Notes: generated by a model from the sequence alone, not told the origin. A stretch of DNA of 64,000 bases from Blastocystis sp. Blastoise (GCA_039096225.1 JBBPEB010000006.1:669501-733500), one strand, 5' to 3'; shown: positions 23,837 through 36,377, counted from the first letter of the stretch. Translations and numbers: made by a program.

Positions 23837-24480
23837 TTATATTTATATATATTTATTTATTATATTTATTTATTTATTTATTATATTTATTATATTTATA
23901 TATATTTATTTATTATATTTATTTATTTATTTATTATATTTATTTATTTATTATATTTATTTATTTATTTATTTATTTATGTTTTTTATTTATTTATTAT
24001 ATTTATTATATTTATTATATTTATTATATTTATTATATTTATTTATTTATTTTATTTATTTATTTATTTATTTATTTATTTTATGCTATCTTTTTATATT
24101 TTTTCTATTGTATATAGGTTTAATAGTCTTCTTGTTCCTTTTTCTTCTTTCTTCCTTCTTTCTACTTCATTTTACTTCTTCCTTATCCTTCCTACTACCT
24201 TCTTCCTCATTCTTCATTCTTCCTTCCTACTTCCTCATTCTTCATTCTTCATTCTTCATTCTTCATTCTTCATTCTTCATTCCTACTTCCTACTTCCTCA
24301 TCCGTCATTCTTCCTTCTTCCTTCTTCTTCCTTCTTCTTCCTACTTCCTCATCCTTCTTTCTTCATCCTACTTCTTCATCCTTCCTTCTTCTTCCTTCAT
24401 CCTTCTTCCTACTTCTTCCTTCTTCCTTCATCCTTCCTTCTTCTTTCTTCCTACTTCCTCATCCATCATTCCTTCTTATT
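23785..24480 (+). repeat. (TTTA)n and (CTTCATT)n simple repeats
   Basis: TTTA/TATATTTA repeats (about 23785-24085) are followed by CTTC-, ATTCTTC- and CTACTTCCTCATCC-type pyrimidine repeats (about 24130-24475). Long frames across them are a by-product of the repeats. Confidence 0.9.
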
Positions 24481-24526
24481 ATATATATATATATATATTT
24501 AATTATTATTATAATTTTTAAACTCC

Positions 24527-24593
24527 CTTTATGCTCTAGAAGGAGAGAAACAATCATTATAGATTGTTTTCAGGTTCAATTCCTGACATGAAG
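24527..24593 (+). ncRNA. tRNA-like four-way junction
   Basis: The 67 bases partition without gaps into paired arms: CTTTATG/CATGAAG (7 pairs, one G-U), CTCT-AGAAGG-AGAG, AAACAATC-ATTATA-GATTGTTT (8 pairs) and TCAGG-TTCAATT-CCTGA. The last is a standard T-arm and includes a B-box match, GGTTCAATTCC. It lacks the linker bases and seven-base anticodon loop of a real tRNA, so it is a tRNA relative, a SINE head or a Helitron-borne structure rather than a usable tRNA. Confidence 0.5.
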
Positions 24594-25013
24594 TGCTATT
24601 TTTCTCTTTATATTAATATTTTATTTACATATTATTATATATATATATATATTCTCTTTTTTTAACCTTATTTTTATTTGTTTTAAATTATACTTTTCAA
24701 TTTTGACCTTATATATATATATCTAACTTTTTATATTTTTTGTAAACTTCCTCTTCTCAATAACAGTCACAATGAGAACAAATCCATTTATACTTAAACA
24801 GCCAAGTCATCTTAAAACTGATTATATCAATCAAAATACATGTGTTAAACTTGTTTTATTGATTTAAACTCAATTTTAATAATTAAAAGTAAACAAACCA
24901 AACACACATGTTGACTTTAAAACTTTAAACTCAGTATTAAAAGATAATTTTTATAGAGTGGACATAAAATACTGATTTAAACAAAAATGAATGGAAACAA
25001 TCAACTCTTGATA
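24594..25013. other. Non-coding Helitron interior
   Basis: AT-rich sequence with no sustained frame and no recognisable gene. Confidence 0.5.
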
Positions 25014-25930
25014 CAACTTTACCATTTGGCAAAACACTAATCCACAATATTTTCCAAAGTTCTTTTGATAAAGTATTTATATAGACATGTTATGTATAAA
25101 ATGAAAGTCAACTTCTTGAATCTCTTATTTTAGGACAGTCTTTAAAACATTTTGACAAATAGACAACCTTTAACTTGCTATTTAAAGCTAATATTTTAAG
25201 AGTAGACTTGACTTGGATCATTAACAACAACTGTCATCACCATAACACTTTTAAAGACACTTTACCATTTGGTCATACACTTTGATCAAAATATTTTTGT
25301 CCCTTTTTTTAACATAATATAGCTCATACACTCTAGTTTAATGAATAAACACTCTTATTTTGAATCTCGTCCTCTAAGTCACTCATTTTTACATTTTTCA
25401 AAATTTAAGACCCTTAGAGTTGATTTTTTGACTCAATTTTTCTACAGTGCACGAAATTCACGATTTTATATAAACTGAAGTAAAAATAAATTTTAAATAA
25501 TAGTCACAACCCTTCACACATCCACTCTCTAAAAATTATTTTCTTTGTACTTTTGATATGTTGTAGAGCTACTACAGCTGTACACTAATTAATATCTCTA
25601 AATTTTTTATTCACAGTTTAAGACTATGTTTTACACATTCTTTTGAATTTGACAACCTTAAACTATTTATTTAAAGCTCTTATTCATAAAATAGACTTGA
25701 TATAAGATTCCATACACATATAGAAACCCTTTTACTTTTTAAGACACATTTTGTCATTTGGTGATACACTTTGACCTTCATAATTTTGACTCTCCTTTTA
25801 ACATAGTATAGAGTATTATCTCTAGTTTACTAAACAAAAGTCATTATATTGAATCTTATCCTCTAAGACCACTTAATTCACATTTTTCAAAATTGTGACA
25901 CTCAAACTCATTATTTTAAGACTTTGTTTT
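25014..25930. repeat. Degenerate long tandem repeat inside the Helitron
   Basis: The words GACAACCTT...TATTTAAAGCT, then AGACAC(T/A)TT...TCATTTGGT, then TTGAATCT occur in the same order at 25162-25370 and 25651-25870, a shift of 489 bases. A third, weaker unit starts near 25014 (CTTTACCATTTGGCAAAACA). No gene seen. Confidence 0.6.
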
Positions 25931-26499
25931 AACTATAGTAGTTTGAGGACCTATCAATTACAATACTGTAATATTAGTCAATTATAAGAAGATCGAAGAA
26001 AATATCGATCACTCAAAAATCGTCCTCAGGAGCTGAAAATTGGTACACCTAGGTTTTTCGACCTCCTGAATCAGAATATGATGTCAAAATAAGAATCTAA
26101 ATTTGACCGTTAAGGCCTCACGTGTTCAATATGAAAAAGTATTAAAAAGTAGATAAATATAAAGAATAAACACGGATAACGTATATTGTGGGATTGAGAA
26201 AAAATCAAGTTTACCCCATGTTTATTTTCCAATTGTCTGGTCAACAATTTTTATCGGGGTCATCCCAAAGAGCCAATCAAAAACGACTCAAAAATCATGT
26301 TTCCTGTTCTTTTATTAATAACTTTTTAATTATAAATAATATCGCTTAACCAAATATATGGTGCACAACTACAGCTTATATCGTATTGAACTGTGTTTCA
26401 ACCAAAAGTTAACTTCCCGTAAGTTTAGAGGAGTTGTGGGTACAAACTTGAGTATATAGTAGCCAATCAAATGCATTCTCCAAAAACTGACCAATGGGA

Positions 26500-26533
26500 A
26501 TTTTTTTGCCTATTCTCATATATATAGTAATGA
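26500..26533 (-). repeat. Helitron 5' terminus
   Basis: On the minus strand the element begins TCATTACTATATATATGAG directly after an A. This resembles the TC...CTA(C)TA starts of known Helitrons. The border agrees with the point where LINE 3' UTR sequence resumes. Confidence 0.7.
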
Positions 26534-27040
26534 TGTACACTCTACTCATTATATTGGATATACTACTACTAATTCTATTATACTTACTATATTTATCTAC
26601 TACTTGTCCTCTATATATACTCTTTATTTTGAGAATAATATTACTACTATTTATTATATCTACTATTTGTCCTCTATATACTTTTATATTGGAAATAATA
26701 CTACTCCTAATGATTATATATTTACTACTTGTCCTCTATATACTTTTATATTGGATATAATACTCATACTTCTACTTTATATTATACTTATATTTCTATA
26801 TATTCTTTAATTATATTTATTCTTTATACTCTATTTTATTTTTTAATAAATTAATTTTTCTGTTACTGATATTTTCTTTTATCAGTTCTATTGTACTATC
26901 TATTCTCTCATAGATAGATTTTTCTTCTTTTTCTATTAATTACTATTAATTAAACTCTTATATTAAATTATTACTTAAAAACTTATTCTATTACTTATTA
27001 ACCTTCAATATGAATTAAATTATATTAATTATATATATAT
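26534..27040 (+). other. Resumed 3' UTR of LINE copy 2
   Basis: This matches 5920-6417 in word content and order (ATTGGATATACTACTA, TTATCTACTACTTGTCCTCTATATA, TTAAACTCTTATATTAAA, TATTAACCTTCAATATGAAT). It diverges much more than the tail that follows. Confidence 0.78.
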
Positions 27041-27393
27041 AGTCGTGATATGAAAGGTATATTGTACCTATACATCAGCTATATCCCAGAAATGCTTGGG
27101 AGGTGTAAAAATTGTGTTACTAGATCTGGTATCAGTACACAAATCCCATTCAGAGAGTCCTATTGGTTATTTTAAGGTGCATACGAAATACATGTGTTGT
27201 GATATCCCCGCGGTAAAACATACTTAAACAAAACAAAATGAACAAATGTTATTAAATGATATTTTAAATTTATTTTAATTTTTTTTATGTTCTTTTTCTG
27301 TTTGTGTACCGTTCTCTCTGGTACAAATGGTTACTTTAATTGGCTAACACTTGGGGTTCGATCCCCCTATCAGGCGTTTCTTTTTTACATTTT
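27041..27393 (+). repeat. Conserved structured 3' tail of the LINE (copy 2)
   Basis: Nearly the same as 6418-6768. The changes I see are a C for T in GCATACGAAA, CCCCGCGG for CCCCGTGG, T for A in GAACAAATG, and one extra T. The tRNA-like T-arm and T-run are unchanged. Confidence 0.8.
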
Positions 27394-29034
27394 TTTTGAA
27401 TATTACATCGATTTCTTTATATCTTTTTAGTTGACGTTTTCTAAGTTAAGTAATGCATATAGATGCCACCGGTGAAGTTCCGGAACGAAACTCCAAGTGA
27501 ATTATTTTCTGTTGATCAAAAGACACTGAAGAAGTGTTATTTGATTATGGCATCTATGCTAGACGGAACTCAGACCAGAATTCACGTATTCTTAGTAACT
27601 TAAACTAAAAGAAAGGATGATATCCAATGTAAATAAAAAATGTACAGAAAATCACAATCACAAATTTTTTAAAAATTCCCGTGAATATATCTTTGATTCT
27701 CTTTTTCAGAACAGTATTTTTTCCAGATGATTCGTTTTATCGATGTCTAAGTAATAAGAATAAACATAATGCATATGTTGTTGTATCTTAAAGAACTTTA
27801 TTCATACAAAAATAACATTTTAAAGTGAAATTATTAATTGATTTCTATGAAGATCATTCTTCTTTTAGGAATCACTAGGAATTGATACGTACATCTTCTC
27901 AAAACAATTAAAAATATGTCAAAAATAGAATCACTAATGAAATGATGGACAATTATAAAAATATTCCTTATATTATTTCACTTATTATTTTATAATATTT
28001 TCATAAAAACAATTATATTATGATGTTACAATAAGATTGATTACAGGTCTTTGTTAGCTAGTAGTATTCAAATTCTTTTTTATTAGTTTATGGTGAAAGC
28101 ATTAACAAAGTTATATGATTTATTTGTCCTTCTTCATTGTTTTCATTGATATACTACATTATATGTGGATTATTTTAAATTAATTAATTCATTAAACACA
28201 GAAAATTTCTATTTTTTTTTGAATCATCTATTTTTCTGCTTTTAAATGATGAATAGTTAACACTGTGTATATTTTTCTTTTAAATACATGCCAAACTGAG
28301 TGATTATGAGCTATCTAATAATAAATCTAATATAAAAGAACACTATAAATAGAATAATATTCAAATATGCCTAATAATTATTGATTTGTTTTTTGAAATA
28401 TACTATTAATATATCACGTATAATTTCTTGTATTCTATATGACCATAAAATTCAAATTACAATAAGATGATGATCACTACTTGATAATGTTTTTGAAGAG
28501 AAACAAATATTGTTTGGACAATTCAAAAAACAATTATTTAGAACAATAGTATTGAATGGACTTTTTAACTGATACCCTATTTGAATCATTACCTTCATAT
28601 ATATTTACAAAAATATTGCAAAAAAACAGTTGTCTTCATGTCTTCCATAAGACTTTTTGGATGTTTGTATGTATCCTGAAGCAAATGTTCGCATAGATAA
28701 TTAACCTATAATAACAAAATGTATCTATAAGTAACTAAGAAAAAAAACAAAATTGTGAATCAAAGATAAATTTCTATAGTTTCTAATTTATCATAAAGTA
28801 TATGTTATAGGTGCTAAATCATAAAAAAAAACATATTTTAAGATGTAAATAAATAGAATAATATAACAGAGAAACAGAAACAAGTGGAATAAAAAAAGGA
28901 AAGTGATTGAGAAAATGGTAACGAAAGTATATGAATATCAAAAAGAGACTGACTACTTTGCAAACATTCTTTTCTTTTTTATTATTTAATAGGTTTTATA
29001 CTCAATTTTGGTCATTTTTGTCTAGGATTTAGCA
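27394..29034. other. Gene-free region with a possible LINE 5' relic
   Basis: 1.6 kb of mostly AT-rich DNA upstream of NDUFV2. At about 27440-27590 there are words shared with the 5' end of LINE copy 2: GTTCCGGA..(C/G)AAACTCCAA, TC(A/T)GTTGAT and ATGCTAGA/GTGCTAGA. This may be the worn 5' start of a third element. No gene found in the rest; the promoter of NDUFV2 should be near the end. Confidence 0.4.
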
Positions 29035-29852
29035 ATGTTCAGATATCTTGCTGTAGCTAAGAACGCTGTAAAGCCTTCTTTGTCTCTTTCACAACCTATG
29101 TTTGCTCGTTTTTCTCATGTTGGTAAAACTTGGCAACATTATGATGAACCTGGTAATCATGTTGATACTCCTTTTGATTTTACTGCTGAGAATTACAAGA
29201 AGATTGAAAGAACATTAAGCAGATATCCCAAAGCTTACAAGCAATCTGGTACTATTCCTCTTTTAGATATTGCTCAAAGACAAGTATTTCTATAATAGAT
29301 CTATTTCTTTGTTTTTATATATTTTTCATAATTATTTATAAATTTTTCTATATTATTTGTATTTTTCATAATTATTTATATTTTTCCAAACCAAATTGAT
29401 AACTTAAACATATTATTATTTATATATTTATCTTCATACTATTATTGTTTTCATCAATAGGTTTGGGAACAAACAGGATCCAATTTCCTTCCTGTAGCTG
29501 CTATGAATAAAGTTGCTGAAATTCTTGAAATCCCTCCTGTAAAAGTTTATGAAGTTGTTTCCTTCTATACTATGTTCAATCGGTATTTATATTGTTATAT
29601 GTTTTTTATAAATTTATTTGTTTTATATTTTTACATTTATTTGTTTTATATATTTTTAAATTTATTTGTTTTATATATGTTTAAATTTATTTGTTTATTG
29701 TTTATAATAAATTCTAAGTTAAATGCTGTTGTATATATAGTTTTTTACTTTTTATTTTATTTACATAATGTTATATTTTAATTTCTTTTTATTTCTAATA
29801 TATGATTATTTAAATAATGATTATATACTCTATATATATTATTGATTAACTC

Positions 29853-29904
<52 letters not shown>

Positions 29905-30910
29905 TGAAAAGCGTGGTAAGTGGTTAGTTCAAGTATGTGGTACTACTCCTTGTATGCTCTGTGGTAGTGAAGACTTAAAGAAACATATTTCCGATATTCT
30001 TGGCATTCAACTTAATGGTATATATAATGTAGCCTTTATTATTATTTTTTTTTTGTTTTTTATTTTTTTTTATTTTTTTTGAAAAATCATGTATCAGCTA
30101 TTTTTTATTAATATATATACTATATATCTATATATCTATATAGAAACTACTAAGGATGGTAAGTTTACATTTGTTGAAGTTGAATGTATGGGTTCCTGTA
30201 CTAATGCTCCTATGGTCTGTATTAATGATGATTATTATGTATATATATATATTTATTATGAATATTATTGTTGTTATGTATTTTCTTTTTATTATTTTTC
30301 TTATTATTTATTTTCTTATAATTTATTTTCTTATATATATTTTTTATTATTTTAAATGACATTATATTATTTGGAATTCCTATATATATATATATGAAGA
30401 TTTAGATCGTGACTCATTCCAAAAGATCGTTGATTATATTAATGAACATGATGCTCTTCCTCCTCTTAACTATAGTGGTAGTAAACCCATGAATGGACAG
30501 GAATCCTGTGAAGGACCTCATGGACAAACTGTTCTTACTGGAGATATTCGTGGTATATATATATATATATTATTTTGTAATCATTAATTATTATTATTAT
30601 TATTTATATATTTATATATAGTATAGTTTGTATTAATACATATTATAATAATAATAATAATAATTATTATTATTTTATTATTATTAGAAATATATATATA
30701 TTTCATTTAATTATTATTATTATTACTACTTATATTTCATAGTTTTTAATCATTCTTTTATATAAAATTATTTTATTTATATAAATATTATCTATATATA
30801 TATACTATAATTCATTGAATCTAGGTCAATATTGTCGTGAATTACCTGAAAAGAAAGTCAGTCCTAAACAAGTATACTTAGATATGTATGGTGATCTTGC
30901 TGATAAGTAA
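29035..30910 (+). CDS. NDUFV2: NADH dehydrogenase (complex I) 24 kDa subunit, 2Fe-2S
   Basis: Exons: 29035-29283, 29461-29582, 29905-30017, 30144-30238, 30396-30552, 30825-30910; 273 residues. The 24 kDa subunit carries the N1a 2Fe-2S cluster in the NADH module of complex I, or pairs with the 51 kDa subunit in hydrogenosomes. The Arg/Ser-rich leader up to about FARFSHVGK looks like a mitochondrial presequence. Family landmarks in order: [28 protein letters not shown], the cluster cysteines in [12 protein letters not shown] and [10 protein letters not shown], then [11 protein letters not shown]. Introns 2 and 4 lack an AG acceptor, yet the joins are forced by the conserved FYTMFNRE and NDDYYEDL. 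AATAAA follows the stop at about 30916. Confidence 0.93.
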
Positions 30911-31625
30911 AAGAAATAAACACTGTGAAATTAACAATATTTTATATTACTTTTATTTTAATATATATATATTATATTGATGGATTATGTATACTTTTTT
31001 TTCTCATTTTCATGTTATATATAATAATATTTTCTTAATTCTTTTTTATTTGCTTTATAAACATAAAATCATAAATCTATAAAATTATTTTCTTGTTTAT
31101 GTTATATTTATTGAAAACTAGGTTTGTATATAATATTCAATAACATTTCAAACTATATATATATGATCGTAAACATATTTAATGATTATTAGTACTTCAT
31201 TGAATATATTTGTATCTATCTAAACAAATATAACAATAAAAATATATTAACTATACGGAATAGGAGTTTATAAATAGATAAAAAATAACATTACCACATC
31301 ATTAGCTGCTAAAATACGAAATTATTATATGTTGTGGAGTATCTTTAATCTATTTTCTGTTGCAAAGTTATTATACTTTATTTAAAGTCTAAGTATGTAT
31401 AAAGCATGTCAGTTTTAATGAAAAAAGAAAAAGAAGAAAAATAATCGTGAGGAAAACTAAAAAACTGTGTACACTACAAAAAATAATCAGTATTGACGAG
31501 TCATGGCATCATTTTTTATCCTACATAATTCTCGACAAGAGGGCATTTCTGTTTAGACTGCTTTTACAAACAAATATTAATTCTATTCTGTTTATTTCGT
31601 TTTGATTTCAACTTTTTTTGAATCA
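30911..31625. other. Intergenic region between NDUFV2 and CysRS
   Basis: AT-rich. It contains a likely poly(A) signal just after the NDUFV2 stop and presumably the CysRS promoter. I see no gene. Confidence 0.6.
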
Positions 31626-32157
31626 ATGGATGCTGAAAACGGTAGTGCTACAAAACAACAACCTGCTTGGATTCCTCCAAGACCTATGAAGTCTTATGAT
31701 GACTTTTGGAAATTAACTTATCCAATTAAAGTCTATAACAGTTTAACTAGAACTAAGGTTCCTTTTGTTCCTCTTGATCCTAGAAGAGTTTTGTGGTATA
31801 GTTGTGGACCTACTGTTTATGATGTTTCTCATATGGGACATGCTAGGTATGTTTTTTTGTTTTAATCACATTATAGGAGTATTATTCATATTTTGTTTTT
31901 ATTATATTAGTTAATATACATTTATATATAGAACTTATTTATCTCAAGATATTATTATCAGAATTCTTCGTGAATATTTTGGTTATAATGTTATTTTTGT
32001 TATGAATATTACTGATATTGATGATAAAATTATTAAACGTTCTAATGAACGTAATATTAAATTTGATGAACTTGCTCGTAAATATGAATTAGAATTCTGG
32101 GAAGATATGCAACAACTCGGTTGCCATAAACCTGATGTTATTACTCGTGTTTCTGAA

Positions 32158-32240
<83 letters not shown>

Positions 32241-32733
32241 TTAATTATTATACTTTAAAAAAGAAATATTATATATACTTTTTAAAATTATGCTTTAAAA
32301 ATATATTCTATATTCTCTTTTTATACTTTAAAATTAATATATTCTTTATGCTCTCTTTTTTAAAAATTATTGTTCTTTAAAAATAGTATATATATTGATA
32401 AACTAGTTTAAATATTCTTTATTATATACTATTTTAATTATAAAAAATTATATATAAATATAATTATATGATTTTATTTTTTTGTTAGATATAATTATTA
32501 TGATACTATTTATGATGCTATTTATAATACTATATTCTATTAATTATGATTATAATACTATTTATAATACTATTTATTATGCATCCTATGCTTATGCTAA
32601 CTATATAGTATATTCCTGAGATTATCCAGATGATAGAGGATATTATAAAGAATGGCTATGCTTACGAGAGCAATGGATCCGTGTATTTTGATGTCAATGC
32701 TTTCGCCAACAAACAACCTTACGGAAAACTAGG

Positions 32734-32765
<32 letters not shown>

Positions 32766-33464
32766 TATATATATATATATATATATTAAATACTAATATT
32801 ATATATTATATTAAATACTAATATTATATATTATATTAAATACTAATATATTCTATATTATTTTTTACTATTTTTAAAATGTTGGTTTTTATTTTTGTGC
32901 TTATATAATGCTTTTTAATTTTTATGATATATTTATTACTATTCTATAATTCAATATTTTATACTATACTATTCTCTTTATATATATATATATATATATA
33001 GTACCAGAGAATGTAGGTAATGTAAAGGAAAGTGGTGAAGATGAAGAAGCCGAAAAAGGAGAAAAACACAACGGAAGTGATTTCGCCCTATGGAAAAAGT
33101 CGAAAGAAGGAGAACCTAAATGGAATAGTCCTTGGGGTGAAGTATATAATATATATATTTTATTGTAGTGTTTTTTTTTATTTATATTAGTTTTTTTTTT
33201 ATCTAAATGTTTGTTATATTTATATTTATATTTATATTTATATTTATATATCTCTATCTCTATATCTATCTATATCTCTATATATCTCTATATCTATATC
33301 TCTATAAAGGGCCGTCCAGGTTGGCATATAGAGTGTAGTGCTATGTCAGGTGCTATCTTTAAGACTATAGGTACAGGGGTTATAGATGTACATAGCGGAG
33401 GTATTGATTTAAGATTCCCTCATCATGATAATGAAATGGCACAAAGTGAAGCTGCCTTTGGAAC

Positions 33465-33501
<37 letters not shown>

Positions 33502-35718
33502 CTTATTATATTTATTATCACACATATTATATTTATTATCACACATATTATATTTATTATTATTGTTATTATCACACATATTATATTTATTATTATTGTT
33601 ATTATTTATTAATATTCTCTATAAGAATTATTTTAAATCTATATTATATAATATTATTACACTATATATATAAAGACAGAGTGTAAATTATTTCTTACAT
33701 ACAGGTCATTTAAATATTGAAGGTTTAAAAATGTCAAAATCATTAAAGAACTTCATTACTATAAAACAATCTTTAGAGAATTATACTGCTACTCAAATGA
33801 GATTATGTTTCTTATTACATCGCTGGAATACTACTATGAATTATAGTGATGGTGCCTTAGAAGAAGCTAAAACTAAAGATAAAATGTTTAATGAATTCTT
33901 CCATAATATTAAAGCTATACTAAGAAATACAAATGTTGATTGTAAACAACATTGGAATGAAGCAGAAGTCACCTTAAATAATGCTTTATTAAAATGTAGA
34001 CAAGATGTCTTTGTATATTGTTATTATTATAGTTATTTATATATTTATTTATAGTTATATTTGTTATATATATATTATTATTATTATATTTATTTATATA
34101 TTTATTTATAGTTACATTTGTTATATATATTATTATTATTATTAGATTTATATATTTATTTATAGTTATATTTGTTATATATATATTATTATTATTATTA
34201 TTATTTTATTTTTCTATATATGAACTTTCTTATATAAGTATATATGATTTATTTTCAATTTTTGCTAATAACCACGATTATAGGATCATTTATGTGATGA
34301 TTTTGATACTCCTTCTGCTATGAGTGATTTAGAAATACTTATCAAGGCTTGTAATAAATATATATATATATATATTATTATTATTATTATTATGCTTATG
34401 ATGATTGCTATTATTATCTGAGATATTATTATTATTATTATGATTATTATTATACTTATGATTATGATTATGATTATTATATAGATATATGGAGGGATCT
34501 ATTGTTCCTCCTCTTCTTACTTCTGCAGCTGAATATGTTACTAAGATGTTAAAGGTATATATATATATACAGATATCTTTTAATTATAATAAACATAATA
34601 ATAATCATAATAATAACCATAATAATAATATATAGATCTTTGGTGTTATTGATAATCAAGTGAATATCAGTTATAACCGCGGGGGAGATGATGATTCTGT
34701 AGGGAACAAAGAAGAGGTTTTAACTCCTTTTATTAATACACTTAGTACATTTAGAGAACAAGGTATATATATATATGATTCTATTATTATAATTATATAT
34801 ATATATATATATATAGTTCGTTCTCTTCGTAATGATCCTAAAGCCCTTCTTAATCTTTGTGATCAAGTATATATATTATTATATATATAACTATATATAA
34901 GTTATATATATATAACTCTATATAACTCTATATATATATATAGTTGCGTGATGACGTATTACCTTATCTTGGAGTTCGTTTAGAAGATACAAATGATAAG
35001 ACTATTTGGAAATTAGAAAATAAAGAAGATCTACTTAGAGAACGTGAAGAAAAGAGTATATATATATTATTATTAATATATATGTTAATGAGATATAATG
35101 ATTATATATATATATATATGTTATTGAGATATATTAATATATGTGTTACTATACAATAATTTTATAATATTCATATTTATTCATATAACAATCGAAATAT
35201 ATATCTATAAAACTATTATATCTCTATATTAATATATATATAACTATATATATAAATAGTTCGTGTTGAGAAAGAAAAAGAGGAGTTAAAACGCAAACAG
35301 AAGGAAGAGAAAGAGAAGAAACAACGTGAAAAAGAAGAGAAGATGAAAGTGAATCCAGTTGATATGTTTAAAGGAATGACTGATTTATATTCAGCTTGGG
35401 ATGAAAAGGTATTCAGACTCTATAATTATATAATATTATTATTATTTAAATATTGTTGATTGGGATATATATAATGATTATTATAAAAATTAAATATTTA
35501 TATAAAAATAAATTATATATATATTATATATAATGATTATGTTATTTAAATATTTATATAAAAATAAATTATATATATATATATAGGGTATACCTACAGC
35601 TGATAAAGAAGGAACTCCTCTCGCAAAATCCGCTTTAAAGAAAATTATGAAGTTATATACTGCTCAAGAAAAGTTATATAATGAATATTTATCTTTACAA
35701 CAAGCTAAACAAGAATAA
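31626..35718 (+). CDS. CARS1: Cysteinyl-tRNA synthetase, cytosolic type
   Basis: Exons: 31626-31846, 31932-32157, 32609-32732, 33002-33141, 33310-33467, 33676-34012, 34284-34357, 34485-34554, 34636-34762, 34817-34866, 34944-35055, 35260-35408, 35587-35718; 639 residues. It charges tRNA-Cys. Class I signatures are complete: [10 protein letters not shown] and SHMGHAR (HIGH), [19 protein letters not shown] with Cys and HHDNE zinc ligands, and KMSKS in exon 6. The C-terminal part has a Lys/Glu-rich stretch typical of eukaryotic cytosolic enzymes. No targeting leader is visible. The junction between exons 7 and 8 (CNK|YMEGS) has no GT donor. The ATG at 31626 is the first in frame. Confidence 0.93.
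32158..32236. repeat. (TA)n microsatellite intron start
   Basis: About 75 bases of pure TA follow the donor GTATAT of CysRS intron 2. Similar runs fill many introns here, for example 42069-42143 and 46179-46294. Confidence 0.95.
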
Positions 35719-36101
35719 GTATTATATATATTTATATATATATATAGAATCATTTTAATTTATGTTGTTATTAAGAATACTTATTTCTTTATTTAATTGA
35801 TTTTTATAGTAATTTTATTAGTATTTTTTTTTAATATTGTCTGGTTAATTCTATATTGTTATCATTTTATGAGTTTATATATATCTTTCTTGTAAATACT
35901 TGAAATATTGCTATAAAATGAAACAAAAACTTTAAACAATACTCAATAGACATGTGAATAATAAAAACAGATTATTTATATTTATAAATAAATGGAAACT
36001 AATAGAAACTCACAATTTTTCCATATAGAAAGAAATATAAAAATGAATTATATATATATGAAAATGAAATAAGAATTCATGATATATTAAAATAATGAGA
36101 G

Positions 36102-36377
36102 CTACATAATTGACTTTATACCAGAAGCCATTAAAATAAACATAAATAAATATTTTAATTTTTTAGCATCACATTTCATAGCTAATTTCGGACCAACATA
36201 CCCGCCAAGAATAGTTCCCGCCATAAGAGGGATTAAAATGGGGGTCATTAAGTGACCTAAACGATAATGAGTATAAGCACCAGTAAATGAAGGAATAACT
36301 ACAGAAGCAAGAATATGTATATATTTAGTTATATTTAAATAAATCTTATTAGTGTTTTAGATGATAAAAAATTAAGT

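Larger units (their letters stand above)
14410..26533 (-). mobile_element. Autonomous Helitron, about 12.1 kb, inserted in the LINE 3' UTR
   Basis: Read on the minus strand the element starts TCATTACTATATATATGAG at 26533 and ends ...GGCGTTACCCTAG at 14410. It is flanked by A and T, as expected for Helitrons (5' TC, 3' CTRR, A|T target, no target duplication). A GC-rich hairpin lies just inside the 3' end. It encodes a Rep/PIF1-type helicase on the minus strand. The flanks are two halves of one LINE 3' UTR, which fixes both borders independently. The 3.4 kb between the gene start and the 5' end is mostly repeats, with no clear second gene. Confidence 0.85.
6769..27393 (+). mobile_element. RLE-class LINE, copy 2, full-length ORF, split by a Helitron
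   Basis: Copy 2 starts immediately after the tail of copy 1. Its ORF runs 6781-14388, followed by 21 bases of 3' UTR. The Helitron (14410-26533) interrupts it, and the UTR and structured tail resume at 26534-27393. Removing the Helitron gives a 3' UTR plus tail of about 880 bases, against about 870 in copy 1. The bases at the junction rejoin as A|T, the normal Helitron target. Confidence 0.82.

Noticed and set aside
23573-24521. Long plus-strand ORFs rich in Phe, Tyr, Ile, Leu and Ser
   Set aside because: They are translations of (TTTA)n and (CTTC)n repeats with no protein character.
24527-24593. Functional tRNA gene
   Set aside because: There are no linker bases, and no seven-base anticodon loop fits. 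Only the T-arm and acceptor pairing are tRNA-like.
1-27393. Bacterial or viral origin of the mobile region
   Set aside because: The domains are those of eukaryotic LINE and Helitron elements. I see no virus structural or phage genes.
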